Positions 44,623 to 53,680 of a stretch of 64,000 nt of DNA are shown here, piece by piece (the first letter of the stretch is position 1; every line of letters begins with the position of its first letter). Position numbers and translations under genes: made by a program. Under the pieces are notes generated by a model that was not told the DNA's origin, searched no databases, and worked only from the letters and a program-made list of their open reading frames with translations. This DNA comes from Alphaproteobacteria bacterium (GTDB lineage: Bacteria > Pseudomonadota > Alphaproteobacteria > Rhodobacterales > Rhodobacteraceae): contig JAUIAS010000003.1 of assembly GCA_030425395.1 (NCBI GenBank), forward strand, positions 62,001-126,000, read 5' to 3'.

Positions 44623-44943
44623 GTGTCCACCGTTCAGATCATAGGGCCGAGGGAAATCAAGGCGTTGATTGCCGAAGAAATCGTCAATTATCCGCGCGAT
44701 ACGGCGCAGGACCGGGCGACCGTCGCGGCGTTCGAGGGACAGCTACGCGAGCCAAAGCTCGTCACGGTGAACTTCTCGGGCGGGATCACGCAGAAATGCT
44801 ATTCTGTCACGCGTGGCGACGGGGCGTATCGGGTGATCTACCTGCCGCTGGCGGGGTATTTCTCGCTCGTGGTGGAAAGCGACTTCGGCCCGCTCGACAT
44901 CGGAATTCATGGACCGGCGATTGGATGTTTCGCGTCGGTCTAG
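44623..44943 (+). CDS. Unknown 106-residue protein in the pyrimidine operon
   Basis: GTG start at 44623, 32 bases after the amidohydrolase. The sequence STVQIIGPREIKALIAEE then YRVIYLPLAGYFSLVVESDFG shows a soluble mixed alpha/beta protein with no signal peptide. I do not recognise a family. Its place between amidohydrolase and dihydropyrimidinase suggests a role in the same pathway or in enzyme assembly. Confidence 0.65.
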   Translation: MSTVQIIGPREIKALIAEEIVNYPRDTAQDRATVAAFEGQLREPKLVTVNFSGGITQKCYSVTRGDGAYRVIYLPLAGYFSLVVESDFGPLDIGIHGPAIGCFASV

Positions 44944-44998
44944 CCTAAAACAGCGCCGCAACGGCCCAACAAAAGACAAATGCAGGGAGAGTGAAACC

Positions 44999-46453
44999 AT
45001 GACAACCGTGATCCGCAACGGCACCATCGTCACACACGACCGGACCTACATGGCCGATGTTGCCATCGAAAACGGCAAGATCAGCGCCATCGGAGAAAAC
45101 CTCAAGGGGGATACCGAACTCGACGCGACCGATTGCTACGTCATGCCCGGCGGGATTGATCCGCATACCCACCTCGAAATGCCGTTCATGGGCACCTATT
45201 CCACTGACGATTTCGAAAGCGGGACGCGCGCGGCACTGTCGGGCGGCACAACCATGGTCGTTGATTTCGCGTTGCCGTCGCCGGGGCAGGGGCTCTTTGA
45301 TGCGCTGCAGATGTGGGACAACAAATCCACCCGGGCCAATTGCGACTATTCCTTCCACATGGCTGTGACATGGTGGGGGGAACAGGTCTTTAACGAAATG
45401 GAAGGCGTGGTGCGCGATCGCGGCATCAACACCTTCAAGCATTTCATGGCCTACAAGGGCGCTCTCATGGTCAATGACGATGAAATGTATGCGTCGTTCC
45501 AGCGCCTGTCCGAGCTGGGCGGTATCGCCATGGTGCATGCCGAAAACGGCGATGTGGTGGCGGAACTTTCCGCGAAACTTCTGGCCGAAGGCAACACCGG
45601 ACCGGAGGCACACGCCTATTCCCGCCCGCCGCAGGTCGAGGGAGAGGCAACCAATCGTGCGATCATGATCGCCGATATGGCAGGGGTTCCGCTCTATGTT
45701 GTGCACACCTCATGCGAGGACAGCCACGAAGCGATCCGTCGGGCCCGCCAACAAGGCAAACGCGTCTGGGGCGAACCGTTGATCCAGCATCTGACGCTGG
45801 ATGAGAGCGAGTATTTCAACAAGGATTGGGACCACGCCGCACGGCGGGTGATGTCGCCGCCTTTCCGCAACAAGCAACATCAGGACAGCCTGTGGTCGGG
45901 GCTGCAGGCGGGCTCTCTGTCCGTGGTGGCCACGGATCACTGTGCGTTCTCCACCGAACAGAAACGGTATGGCGTGGGCGATTTCACCAAGATCCCCAAT
46001 GGCACGGGCGGGCTTGAGGACCGGATGCCGATGCTGTGGACCTATGGCGTCGCGACGGGTCGCCTGACCCCCAATGAATTCGTCGCGGTTACATCAACAA
46101 ACATCGCCAAGATATTGAATTGCTATCCGAAAAAGGGCGCGATTCTTGAAGGCGCTGATGCAGATATCGTGGTTTGGGATCCCGAAAAGGAAAAGACCAT
46201 CACCGCCGCATCCCAGCAGTCGGCCATTGATTACAACGTGTTTGAAGGCAAACACGTCAAGGGCCTGCCGCGCTTTACCCTTACACGCGGTCATGTCGCG
46301 GTGCACGATGGCGAAATTCGCACGCAGGAAGGCCATGGCAAATTTGTCGCGCGTGAACCCAACACGCCCGTGAACCGCGCGCTGAGCACGTGGAAGGAAT
46401 TGACAGCCCCACGCCCCGTGGAACGCACGGGCATTCCGGCGACGGGTGTGTAA
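44999..46453 (+). CDS. hydA: Dihydropyrimidinase / D-hydantoinase
   Basis: The 484-residue cyclic amidohydrolase opens dihydrouracil and dihydrothymine to the N-carbamoyl acids. The metal motif is GGIDPHTHLEMPF near residue 54, the carboxylated lysine is in FMAYKGALM near 151, with histidines in MVHAENGD and VVHTSC and the Asp of TDHCAFS. ATG at 44999 follows AGGGAGAGTG. Together with PreTA and the amidohydrolase it completes the reductive pathway. Confidence 0.95.
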   Translation: MTTVIRNGTIVTHDRTYMADVAIENGKISAIGENLKGDTELDATDCYVMPGGIDPHTHLEMPFMGTYSTDDFESGTRAALSGGTTMVVDFALPSPGQGLFDALQMWDNKSTRANCDYSFHMAVTWWGEQVFNEMEGVVRDRGINTFKHFMAYKGALMVNDDEMYASFQRLSELGGIAMVHAENGDVVAELSAKLLAEGNTGPEAHAYSRPPQVEGEATNRAIMIADMAGVPLYVVHTSCEDSHEAIRRARQQGKRVWGEPLIQHLTLDESEYFNKDWDHAARRVMSPPFRNKQHQDSLWSGLQAGSLSVVATDHCAFSTEQKRYGVGDFTKIPNGTGGLEDRMPMLWTYGVATGRLTPNEFVAVTSTNIAKILNCYPKKGAILEGADADIVVWDPEKEKTITAASQQSAIDYNVFEGKHVKGLPRFTLTRGHVAVHDGEIRTQEGHGKFVAREPNTPVNRALSTWKELTAPRPVERTGIPATGV

Positions 46454-46472
46454 GGTTCTGGACGAAAACCAA

Positions 46473-46493
46473 GGAGGGCCGTCGCGGCCCTCC
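46473..46493 (+). terminator. hairpin between hydA and the ABC genes
   Basis: GGAGGGCC-GTCGC-GGCCCTCC, a perfect 8-bp stem 20 bases past hydA, with no T-run. Partial termination or mRNA stabilisation is plausible. Confidence 0.5.
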
Positions 46494-46510
46494 ACATGAA
46501 AGAAACTTAG

Positions 46511-47284
46511 ATGAGTGTAATCGAAGCCCGCGACCTGTCCCTTGTGTTCCAGACCAATGACGGTCCGGTGCAGGCGCTGAGCAATGTGAACCTGACCATC
46601 GGCAAGGGAGAGTTCGTCAGCTTCATCGGCCCGTCTGGCTGTGGCAAGACGACGTTCCTGCGGGTCATGGCGGCGCTGGAGACGCCGACCTCGGGCAGCA
46701 TCACGGTCAACGGGATGACCGCTGATGAGGCCCGGCGCAAGCGTGCCTATGGCTATGTGTTTCAGGCGGCGGGGCTCTATCCGTGGCGGACCATCGCGGG
46801 CAATATCAAGCTGCCGTTGGAAATCATGGGCTATTCCAAGGCCGATCAGGAAGAACGGGTGGAGCGGGTTCTGAAACTCGTGGATCTCGATGGGTTCGGG
46901 CGCAAGTTTCCGTGGCAATTGTCCGGCGGGATGCAGCAGCGCGCTTCCATCGCGCGCGCGCTGGCCTTTGATGCTGATATTCTCTTGATGGACGAACCCT
47001 TTGGCGCGCTGGACGAAATTGTCCGCGACCACCTCAACGAACAATTGCTCGACCTCTGGGCGCGGACGGAAAAGACCATCGGGTTCGTTACCCATTCGAT
47101 CCCCGAGGCAGTTTATCTGAGCACCAAGATCGTGGTCATGTCACCACGACCGGGCAGGATCACCGATGTGATCGAAAGCACCCTGCCGCGCGAACGCCCT
47201 CTGGACATTCGAGATACGCCGGAGTTCCTTGAAATCGCCCATCGTGTTCGCGAAGGCCTGCGCGCGGGGCATGCCGATGTCTGA
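46511..47284 (+). CDS. ABC transporter ATPase (nitrate/sulfonate/pyrimidine type)
   Basis: The 257-residue ATPase has Walker A GPSGCGKTT near residue 41, the Q loop region VFQAAGLYPWRT, signature LSGGMQQR, Walker B ILLMDEPFGALDE and the switch His in FVTHSIPEA. It belongs to the SsuB/TauB/ThiZ-like family. With the two permeases and the binding protein downstream it forms one importer, probably for pyrimidines or hydantoin-like compounds given the gene neighbourhood. Confidence 0.92.
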   Translation: MSVIEARDLSLVFQTNDGPVQALSNVNLTIGKGEFVSFIGPSGCGKTTFLRVMAALETPTSGSITVNGMTADEARRKRAYGYVFQAAGLYPWRTIAGNIKLPLEIMGYSKADQEERVERVLKLVDLDGFGRKFPWQLSGGMQQRASIARALAFDADILLMDEPFGALDEIVRDHLNEQLLDLWARTEKTIGFVTHSIPEAVYLSTKIVVMSPRPGRITDVIESTLPRERPLDIRDTPEFLEIAHRVREGLRAGHADV

Positions 47285-47489
47285 CCGGGATATCGACACC
47301 ACAGAGGACTGGCTGGAGAAAGCCCACCGTTTCTATGGCAATATCCGCGCATGGATCGTTCTGGGTATTGGGGTAGTCTTGTTGTTGGCCAACCTTGGTC
47401 CCGACGGTTTCGGCCAAATCGGGTGGTGGTCTTTCGGCTTTATCGCACTGGGGAGTGCGATGCTTTATGCCGGGAGGCGCAAGAAATGA
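47277..47489 (+). CDS. Small membrane protein in the ABC operon
   Basis: The 70-residue protein (ATG 47277; ATG 47271 also possible) has two hydrophobic segments (AWIVLGIGVVLLLANLG and IGWWSFGFIALGSAMLYAG) in a 2-TM hairpin ending in basic residues. Its start overlaps the stop of the ATPase gene by eight bases. Function unknown; perhaps an accessory of the transporter. Confidence 0.6.
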   Translation: MSDRDIDTTEDWLEKAHRFYGNIRAWIVLGIGVVLLLANLGPDGFGQIGWWSFGFIALGSAMLYAGRRKK

Positions 47490-47547
47490 CCGTGATGCGC
47501 AAACATGGATATGAATACCGCGTCCAGCGGCACGCGGGGCAGGACGC

Positions 47548-48423
47548 ATGAGATCTATCCTTCCCATCCTGACAGTTGTCGCGGCGATCTTTGTGCTGTG
47601 GTATGCGGCCGCCGTCGGGCTGAATTCCGCATGGGCGCAGGACAAGGCCAAGCGCGCCGGAACCTCCCTGACGTTTTCCGAACTGGTGGCTGATACGTGG
47701 TCTCAGGACAAGCCCAAGCTGCCTGCGCCGCATCAGGTGGCGCAGGAAATCTGGAAGACCACAGGCGCGATGGTTGCCAAGGGGCGGGCGTTTTCCAAGC
47801 GGTCGCTGATCTATCATTCCTGGATCACCTTCAGTTCCACCGCGCTTGGCTTTGTGCTGGGCACGGGGCTGGGCGTCGCGCTGGCCATCGGGATCGTTTA
47901 TAACCGCACCATGGATATGAGCGTGATGCCGTGGGTGATCGCATCGCAAACCATTCCGATCCTTGCCATCGCGCCGATGATCATTGTGGTGCTGAACGCG
48001 GTCGGGGTGTCGGGCCTTTTGCCCAAGGCGATGATTTCGATGTATCTCAGTTTTTTCCCTGTGGTGGTCGGAATGGTCAAAGGATTGCGCAGCCCCGCAA
48101 TGATGCAGCTTGACCAGATGCACACGTGGAATGCCTCGGCGTCGCAGACGTTCTGGAAACTGCGCCTGCCATCGTCGATGCCTTATCTGTTTACCTCTCT
48201 CAAGATCGCCATGGCCGCGTCGCTTGTCGGGGCCATTGTCGGTGAATTGCCCACCGGCGCGGTGGCGGGCCTTGGGGCACGTCTTCTCGCAGGCAGCTAT
48301 TACGGCCAGACGATCCAGATATGGTCGGCCCTGATCATGGCCGCGACGCTGGCGGCGGTGCTGGTGGGTCTGATCGGCATGATCCAGCGGATCACGCTGA
48401 AGCGGATGGGGATGGCGCAATGA
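47548..48423 (+). CDS. ABC transporter permease
   Basis: The 291-residue membrane protein is a BPD_transp_1 permease: long N-terminal helix, then SWITFSSTALGFVLGTGLG, and the cytoplasmic coupling EAA-like loop WNASASQTFWKLRLPSSMPY. It overlaps the second permease by four bases (ATGA). Confidence 0.92.
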   Translation: MRSILPILTVVAAIFVLWYAAAVGLNSAWAQDKAKRAGTSLTFSELVADTWSQDKPKLPAPHQVAQEIWKTTGAMVAKGRAFSKRSLIYHSWITFSSTALGFVLGTGLGVALAIGIVYNRTMDMSVMPWVIASQTIPILAIAPMIIVVLNAVGVSGLLPKAMISMYLSFFPVVVGMVKGLRSPAMMQLDQMHTWNASASQTFWKLRLPSSMPYLFTSLKIAMAASLVGAIVGELPTGAVAGLGARLLAGSYYGQTIQIWSALIMAATLAAVLVGLIGMIQRITLKRMGMAQ

Positions 48424-49265
48424 GCTGGTTAATTGCCGCGCTGGTGATCTGGGCTGCCGGTTGGTGGGTGAACAACGTGCTGGCCCACCGCCCTTTGACG
48501 ACGTTCACGCAGATCGCGGTCCCGGTCATTTTCGGTGCCACGCTGATCGCGATTTGGGAATGCGTGGTGCACGGGCTGGAAATCGCACCTGTGCTGCTGC
48601 CCCCTCCCAGCATGATCGCCGCGCGCTTCGTGGCGTCGACGGATGTCCTTTGGGAAGACTTTGTACAAACCGCTCTCAAAGGTGCGCTGAGCGGCTATAT
48701 CATCGGTTGCGGGTCGGCATTCTTGATGGCGGTTCTTGTGGACAGGTCGGAATTCCTGCAACGCGGGCTATTGCCCGTGGGCAACTTTGTCGCCGCCCTG
48801 CCGATCATCGGGATGGCTCCGATTCTTGTGATGTGGTTCGGGTTCGACTGGCAATCCAAGGCCGCCGTTGTCGTTGTCATGGTGTTTTTCCCGATGCTGG
48901 TGAACACCGTGCAAGGGTTGCAGGAAACCGATGCGATGCAACGCGATCTGATGCGGACCTATGCGGCGGGCTACGGGGCGACGTTGTTGAAACTGCGCCT
49001 GCCGGCGGCAATGCCGTTCATCTTCAACGGTTTGAAAATCGGGACCACGCTGGCTCTGATCGGGGCAATCGTGGCCGAGTTTTTCGGCTCTCCTGTCAGG
49101 GGGATGGGGTTCCGTATCTCAACGTCTGTCGGACAGCTTTCCATGGATCTCGTCTGGGCCGAAATCGTCGTTGCCGCGCTTGCGGGGTCGGGGTTTTACG
49201 GGGCGGTTGCCTTGATCGAAAAAGCCGTGACATTCTGGCATCCATCACAAAGGCGTCGGGCATAA
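48420..49265 (+). CDS. ABC transporter permease
   Basis: The 281-residue permease is homologous to the previous one, with the coupling loop AAGYGATLLKLRLPAAMPF and about six membrane segments. The four-base overlap with the first permease points to a heterodimeric channel. It is followed by 53 bases and then the binding protein. Confidence 0.92.
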   Translation: MSWLIAALVIWAAGWWVNNVLAHRPLTTFTQIAVPVIFGATLIAIWECVVHGLEIAPVLLPPPSMIAARFVASTDVLWEDFVQTALKGALSGYIIGCGSAFLMAVLVDRSEFLQRGLLPVGNFVAALPIIGMAPILVMWFGFDWQSKAAVVVVMVFFPMLVNTVQGLQETDAMQRDLMRTYAAGYGATLLKLRLPAAMPFIFNGLKIGTTLALIGAIVAEFFGSPVRGMGFRISTSVGQLSMDLVWAEIVVAALAGSGFYGAVALIEKAVTFWHPSQRRRA

Positions 49266-49318
49266 AAAAGCATAACAACAAACCACCATCAAAAATAATC
49301 AACAAGGAGAAGATCAAC

Positions 49319-50311
49319 ATGAAGACACTGGCATATTCCTTCGGCTTTGCCGCCACCGCCCTGTGGGCGGGTATGGCGCAGGCCGCAGATGACGTATCGC
49401 TTCAGCTCAAGTGGGTGACACAGGCCCAGTTCGCGGGCTATTACGTGGCGCAGGACAAGGGCTTTTATGACGAAGAAGACCTGAACGTCACGATCAAGCC
49501 GGGCGGCCCCGATATCGCGCCTGCGCAGGTGATCGCGGGTGGCGGCGCGGATGTCGTTCTTGACTGGATGCCTTCGGCGCTTGCGTCACGCGAAAAGGGG
49601 CTTGCGCTGGTCAATATCGCGCAGCCGTTCAAATCCTCTGGCATGATGCTGACCTGCCGCAAGGACGCGGGCATCGAAACACCGGAAGATTTCCGGGGCA
49701 AGACGCTTGGCGTTTGGTTCTTTGGCAATGAATACCCGTTCCTGAGCTGGATGAGCCAGCTTGGCATTCCCACCGATGGTGGCGAAAACGGTGTGACCGT
49801 TCTCAAGCAGGGGTTCAACGTCGATCCGATCCTGCAGGGGCAGGCGGCGTGTGTGTCCACCATGACCTATAACGAATACTGGCAGATTATTGACGCGGGC
49901 CTGACCCCGGACGATCTCGTGGTGTTCAAATACGAGGATCAGGGCGTCGCGACGCTCGAGGATGGCATGTATGTTCTTGAGGAAAACCTCAATGATCCGG
50001 CCTTTGTTGACAAGATGGTGCGCTTTGTGCGCGCATCCATGAAGGGATGGAAATGGGCTGAGGAAAACCCGGAAGACGCAGCGATGATCGTTCTCGACAA
50101 CGACGCATCCGGGGCACAGACCGAAAAGCATCAGACCCGCATGATGGGAGAGATTGCCAAGCTGACCGCCGGGTCCAACGGCGCGCTCGATCCGGCGGAT
50201 TTTGAACGCACGGTGGCGTCGCTGCTGGCGGGCGGCTCCGACCCTGTGATTACCGCGCATCCCGGTGCAGCCGCGTGGACCCATGTGATTACCGACGCTG
50301 CGTTGAAGTGA
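49319..50311 (+). CDS. Periplasmic substrate-binding protein, NMT1/THI5-like
   Basis: The 330-residue protein has a signal peptide (MKTLAYSFGFAATALWAGMAQA) and the NMT1/THI5-like fold: VSLQLKWVTQAQFAGYYVAQDKG, then IAPAQVIAGGGADV and DFRGKTLGVW. These bind pyrimidine moieties such as HMP precursors, or riboflavin- and nitrate-type ligands. Beside pyrimidine-degradation genes a uracil, thymine or dihydropyrimidine ligand is likely. AAGGAG precedes the ATG in an AT-rich gap. Confidence 0.9.
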   Translation: MKTLAYSFGFAATALWAGMAQAADDVSLQLKWVTQAQFAGYYVAQDKGFYDEEDLNVTIKPGGPDIAPAQVIAGGGADVVLDWMPSALASREKGLALVNIAQPFKSSGMMLTCRKDAGIETPEDFRGKTLGVWFFGNEYPFLSWMSQLGIPTDGGENGVTVLKQGFNVDPILQGQAACVSTMTYNEYWQIIDAGLTPDDLVVFKYEDQGVATLEDGMYVLEENLNDPAFVDKMVRFVRASMKGWKWAEENPEDAAMIVLDNDASGAQTEKHQTRMMGEIAKLTAGSNGALDPADFERTVASLLAGGSDPVITAHPGAAAWTHVITDAALK

Positions 50312-50334
50312 TCGGAACCCTTTTCGCGAAACAG

Positions 50335-50364
50335 ACGCGCGCCCGGTCCGGGCGCGCGTTTTCT
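50335..50364 (+). terminator. intrinsic terminator after the ABC operon
   Basis: ACGCGCGCCC-GGTCC-GGGCGCGCGT, a perfect 10-bp stem, followed by TTTCTGTT, 24 bases past the binding-protein stop. Confidence 0.85.
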
Positions 50365-50473
50365 GTTGCGAATGGGTCAGGGGATCGGCAACGCCTGAAA
50401 CGGGCGCTATTCCCTTCCGATCAAATTCGCATAAGTATCAGGGCAAGGACCCGAGGCGAGGGAGGCACGCAGA

Positions 50474-51445
50474 ATGGAGCGTTTTGACAACAGTCCCGAA
50501 ACGGCACTTGCGTGGCATCGCGATGGTGTCGGTGCCGCCCTTGCCACGGTGGTCGAGACATGGGGCAGCGCGCCGCGCCGCGTCGGGGCGCAGCTTGTCA
50601 TCGCGGGTGACGGGCGCATCGAAGGATCGGTATCGGGCGGCTGCGTCGAAGGGGCGGTCATCGTCGAAGCTCTTGAGGCGATCGAGGATGGCGAACAGCG
50701 CCTGTTGGAATTCGGGGTCAGCGATGACGATGCCTTTGCCGTTGGTCTGGCCTGTGGGGGCACGATCCGCATTCTGGTCGAACCGGTGGGGACTGTGCTG
50801 CCAGTTGACCTCCTGAACGAACTGGTCGCCGCACGCGCGCGGCGCACGGCTGTCGCCTATGAGGTCGATCTGGACAGCGGCACGCGAAAATTGCTGCATG
50901 ATGCCTACCCCGAAAGGATGCGGATGGACCGTTCCGGATTCGAGGATGACGGGCGCATCTTTGTTGCGGTGCACAACCCGCCTTTGCGGTTGATCGTGGT
51001 GGGGGCGGTGCATATCAGTCAGGCTCTGATCCCGATGGCGCGGATTGCGGGCTATGATCCGGTGATCATAGATCCGCGCGAAGTGTTTGGCACATCCGAC
51101 AGGTTCCCGGGAGAAACCATTCTTCTGGACTGGCCGGACGATGCGGTGACCGAACTCGGGCTTGATGCGCGCACCGCGCTCGTCCTGTTGACCCATGACC
51201 CCAAGATCGACGATCCCGCGATTGAGGCGGGACTGGCGGCAGATGTGTTTTACATCGGCGCACTGGGATCGACACGGACCCATGCCAAACGCGTGGCGCG
51301 TTTGCGTGACCGAGGATTTACCGAGGCCCAGATCGCGCGAATTCACGGGCCGGTGGGGCTTGATATCGGGGCGGCGGGCCCGGCGGAAATCGCTGTTGCG
51401 ACGCTCGCCCAGATGACCGCTGTGCTGCGCAAGGGGCAAGCATGA
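50474..51445 (+). CDS. XdhC/CoxI family molybdenum hydroxylase maturation factor
   Basis: The 323-residue protein has the XdhC N-terminal domain (ALATVVETWGSAPRRVG, GSVSGGCVEGAV) and a C-terminal NAD-binding-like domain (LRLIVVGAVHISQALIPMA, YIGALGSTRTHAKR). XdhC/CoxI proteins sulfurate or insert the molybdenum cofactor in xanthine dehydrogenase-type enzymes. It overlaps the next gene by four bases and precedes coxSLM by about 1.6 kb, so it likely matures that enzyme. Confidence 0.9.
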   Translation: MERFDNSPETALAWHRDGVGAALATVVETWGSAPRRVGAQLVIAGDGRIEGSVSGGCVEGAVIVEALEAIEDGEQRLLEFGVSDDDAFAVGLACGGTIRILVEPVGTVLPVDLLNELVAARARRTAVAYEVDLDSGTRKLLHDAYPERMRMDRSGFEDDGRIFVAVHNPPLRLIVVGAVHISQALIPMARIAGYDPVIIDPREVFGTSDRFPGETILLDWPDDAVTELGLDARTALVLLTHDPKIDDPAIEAGLAADVFYIGALGSTRTHAKRVARLRDRGFTEAQIARIHGPVGLDIGAAGPAEIAVATLAQMTAVLRKGQA

Positions 51446-52458
51446 AATTCGGACCGGTGCCGGTGCGTGACGCGCAAGGTGCTATTCTGGCGCATTCCGA
51501 ACAGGCCGCCGATCCGGCCGATGGCTACCGCAGCCTGACCTACAAGATCGCCAAAGGCACGGTGCTGAGCCATCAGCATGTTCTGGACCTTGAAGCCAAT
51601 GACCACAAGCATGTGACCGTAGCGCGGCTGGAGCCCGGTGACGTCGAAGAAAATGCCGCGGCATTGTTTCTGGCTCGGGCGCTTGCTCCGAAGCCGGATC
51701 AGCTTGGTTTGCGGTTGTCGGGTGTGGGGGCGGGACGGGTCAATCTGATCGCCGATGGCGCGGGTGTGGTGGAGGTGGACGCCGCACGAATCGCTGCGTT
51801 CAACGCGGTTGATCCGATGATCACGGTTGCCACACTGGGCGACAAGACGCGGGTGGTGGCGGGCACGATGGTGGCCACGATCAAGATCATTTCCTACGCG
51901 GTGCCCGAGGCGGCCCTGATCAGCGCCGCCCAAGGCGCGGCGGGCGCATTGCACCTGCGCGCGCCTGTGTTCGCATCTGCCACGTTGATCGAAACCTCGG
52001 TCCGAGGGGCGACCCCGCCCGACAAGGGACGCCGCGCAATGGCGGGCCGCTTGGAACGATTGGGGCTGATGCTGTCTCCGCGTGTGGTGGTGCCCCATGA
52101 CCCGCAGGCGATCGCCGAAACCTTGCGCGACGCACCGGGCGAGGTCTTGCTGATCCTGACGGCGTCGGCAACGTCCGACCCGCATGATACGGCACCGCAG
52201 GGGCTGCGCATGGCCGGCGGAACCGTAACCCGTTTCGGTATGCCCGTGGACCCCGGCAACCTGCTGTTTCTCGGGGCGCTGAATGACCGTCCGGTGATCG
52301 GCCTTCCGGGCTGCGCGCGCAGCCCTGCGCTGAACGGGGCTGATTGGGTGCTGGAGCGCGTCGTGTGCGGCATCCCGGTATCGGCCACCGATATCGCGGC
52401 AATGGGCGTTGGCGGCTTGCTCAAGGAAATTCCCACGCGTCCCCGCCCGCGAACCTGA
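51442..52458 (+). CDS. Molybdopterin-binding (MoeA/MoaB-fold) protein lacking a MobA-like part
   Basis: The 338-residue protein starts with KFGPVPVRDAQGAILAHS and has a molybdopterin-binding-type C-terminal half (VLLILTASATSDPHDTAP then GMPVDPGNLLFLGALNDRPVIGLPGCARS). Rhodobacteraceae homologs I know of are often fused to a MobA/MocA-like nucleotidyltransferase and are over 500 residues; that domain is absent here. It overlaps the XdhC gene by four bases. Probable role: molybdenum-cofactor handling for the coxSLM enzyme. Confidence 0.8.
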   Translation: MKFGPVPVRDAQGAILAHSEQAADPADGYRSLTYKIAKGTVLSHQHVLDLEANDHKHVTVARLEPGDVEENAAALFLARALAPKPDQLGLRLSGVGAGRVNLIADGAGVVEVDAARIAAFNAVDPMITVATLGDKTRVVAGTMVATIKIISYAVPEAALISAAQGAAGALHLRAPVFASATLIETSVRGATPPDKGRRAMAGRLERLGLMLSPRVVVPHDPQAIAETLRDAPGEVLLILTASATSDPHDTAPQGLRMAGGTVTRFGMPVDPGNLLFLGALNDRPVIGLPGCARSPALNGADWVLERVVCGIPVSATDIAAMGVGGLLKEIPTRPRPRT

Positions 52459-52459
52459 A

Positions 52460-52984
52460 CGGCTTCAGAAGTTTGCTGGGACAAGACAAGTGCTTGTCCG
52501 ATCTCTATATTCCACTGAAGTTGTGCCCGGCTTTGTAGACGAGTTGCGCGATCAGATCGCAGAGGCGACGGGCAAGAATCGTATGAACCTCGCCTTTCAT
52601 GTCTAAACGCTGGATAACGCGCGAAAATCGCTGAACTCGCTTCCCGATAAGACCCATGCACAGGTCAAACACGTGCATGAGGCAGACGTTGGTGCCACGG
52701 ACCTGCGCCGGGAAATGGAAAAGCTCAAGAGCCCGGGCCAATAACGGAAGACGCTTCAGCGTGCGGTGGATGTCATGATCAACGTAGGCTCGGCCATAGG
52801 CGCTGTCGGTGACGCGGCCGGTATCGGCAAGGACGGGCGCGCAGGTCTTGTGGGATTGGCCGACGTCTACACCGAATTGGCCACGGAAATAAGGGATGCG
52901 ACTTTGTACACCAAGACGTGCGATCAGCGTTTTCGCACCGACGGGGACAAGGGTGCTTCTCAAGACGCATCGCGCGTGCTTTAG
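52460..52984 (+). pseudogene. degraded reading frame with two in-frame stops
   Basis: One plus-strand frame reads as a coherent helical protein through about 175 codons (FVDELRDQIAEATGKNR, then NARKSLNSLPDKTHAQVKHV, VMINVGSAIGAVGDAAG), broken by TAA at 52604-52606 and again near 52742. I do not recognise a family. It fills most of the 566 bases between the molybdopterin-binding gene and coxS. The coding nature is not proven, and a minus-strand frame of 152 codons also exists here. Confidence 0.35.
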
Positions 52985-53024
52985 TTACTTTCAACGAACA
53001 TGCAGATTAGGGAGGAAAAGATAG

Positions 53025-53507
53025 ATGCGGATAGAGGTTGAGGTAAACGGGCGTCGAGTTGGAGGGGATGTTGAGGGCCGGACGTTGTTGTCTGGTTTTT
53101 TGCGTGACACGCTTCGTTTGACCGGGACGCATGTTGGGTGTGACACGTCGCAATGCGGCGCGTGTGTTGTGCATGTTGACGGTGTTGCGGTGAAGTCGTG
53201 CACGATGCTTGCGGCGGAGGCGGACGGGTGTTCGATTTCGACGATCGAGGGTCAGGCGTCTGAGGATGGGACGTTGAACGCGATCCAGCAGGCGTTTCAG
53301 GATCATCACGGTTTGCAGTGCGGATTCTGCACGCCGGGCATGGTGATGTCCGCGGCGGCGCTTTTGAAGGAGAACCCCAAGCCGACGGAAGCCGAGGTGC
53401 GTCATTATCTTGAGGGCAACCTGTGCCGGTGCACGGGGTACCACAACATCGTCAAGGCGATCATGGCGGCGTCCGGTCAGGACGTTGGGGCGATCGCAGC
53501 TGAGTAG
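53025..53507 (+). CDS. coxS: CoxS-type [2Fe-2S] small subunit of a molybdenum hydroxylase
   Basis: The 160-residue protein binds two 2Fe-2S clusters: the plant-type ferredoxin cluster [15 protein letters not shown] (with a distant Cys in VKSCTM) and the helical cluster CGFCTPGMV with [10 protein letters not shown]. It passes electrons from the Mo centre to the flavin subunit. GGGAGG precedes the ATG. First gene of a coxS-coxL-coxM order. Confidence 0.95.
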   Translation: MRIEVEVNGRRVGGDVEGRTLLSGFLRDTLRLTGTHVGCDTSQCGACVVHVDGVAVKSCTMLAAEADGCSISTIEGQASEDGTLNAIQQAFQDHHGLQCGFCTPGMVMSAAALLKENPKPTEAEVRHYLEGNLCRCTGYHNIVKAIMAASGQDVGAIAAE

Positions 53508-53557
53508 GGTGTGCCCGGCGTGGCGCATGGGATCGGAGGAGATTCTGTGGCGCGCGG

Positions 53558-53605
53558 CGGGGGGCCAGCCCCCCGCACCCCCCGGGATATTTTGAGCAAG
53601 AGAAA
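53558..53605. repeat. 48-bp repeat, copy 1 (left of coxL)
   Basis: GGGGGG-CCAG-CCCCCC hairpin, GCACCCCCC, GGGATATTTTGAGCAAG. Identical over 48 bases to 56081-56128. It lies between coxS and coxL. Confidence 0.7.
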
Positions 53606-53680
53606 AAGGGGGGGCGTTTGTGTGCCCCTTGAGAGATCACGAGCGGGGTGGACCCCGCGGGAGTTTCAGGGAGGAAGATC

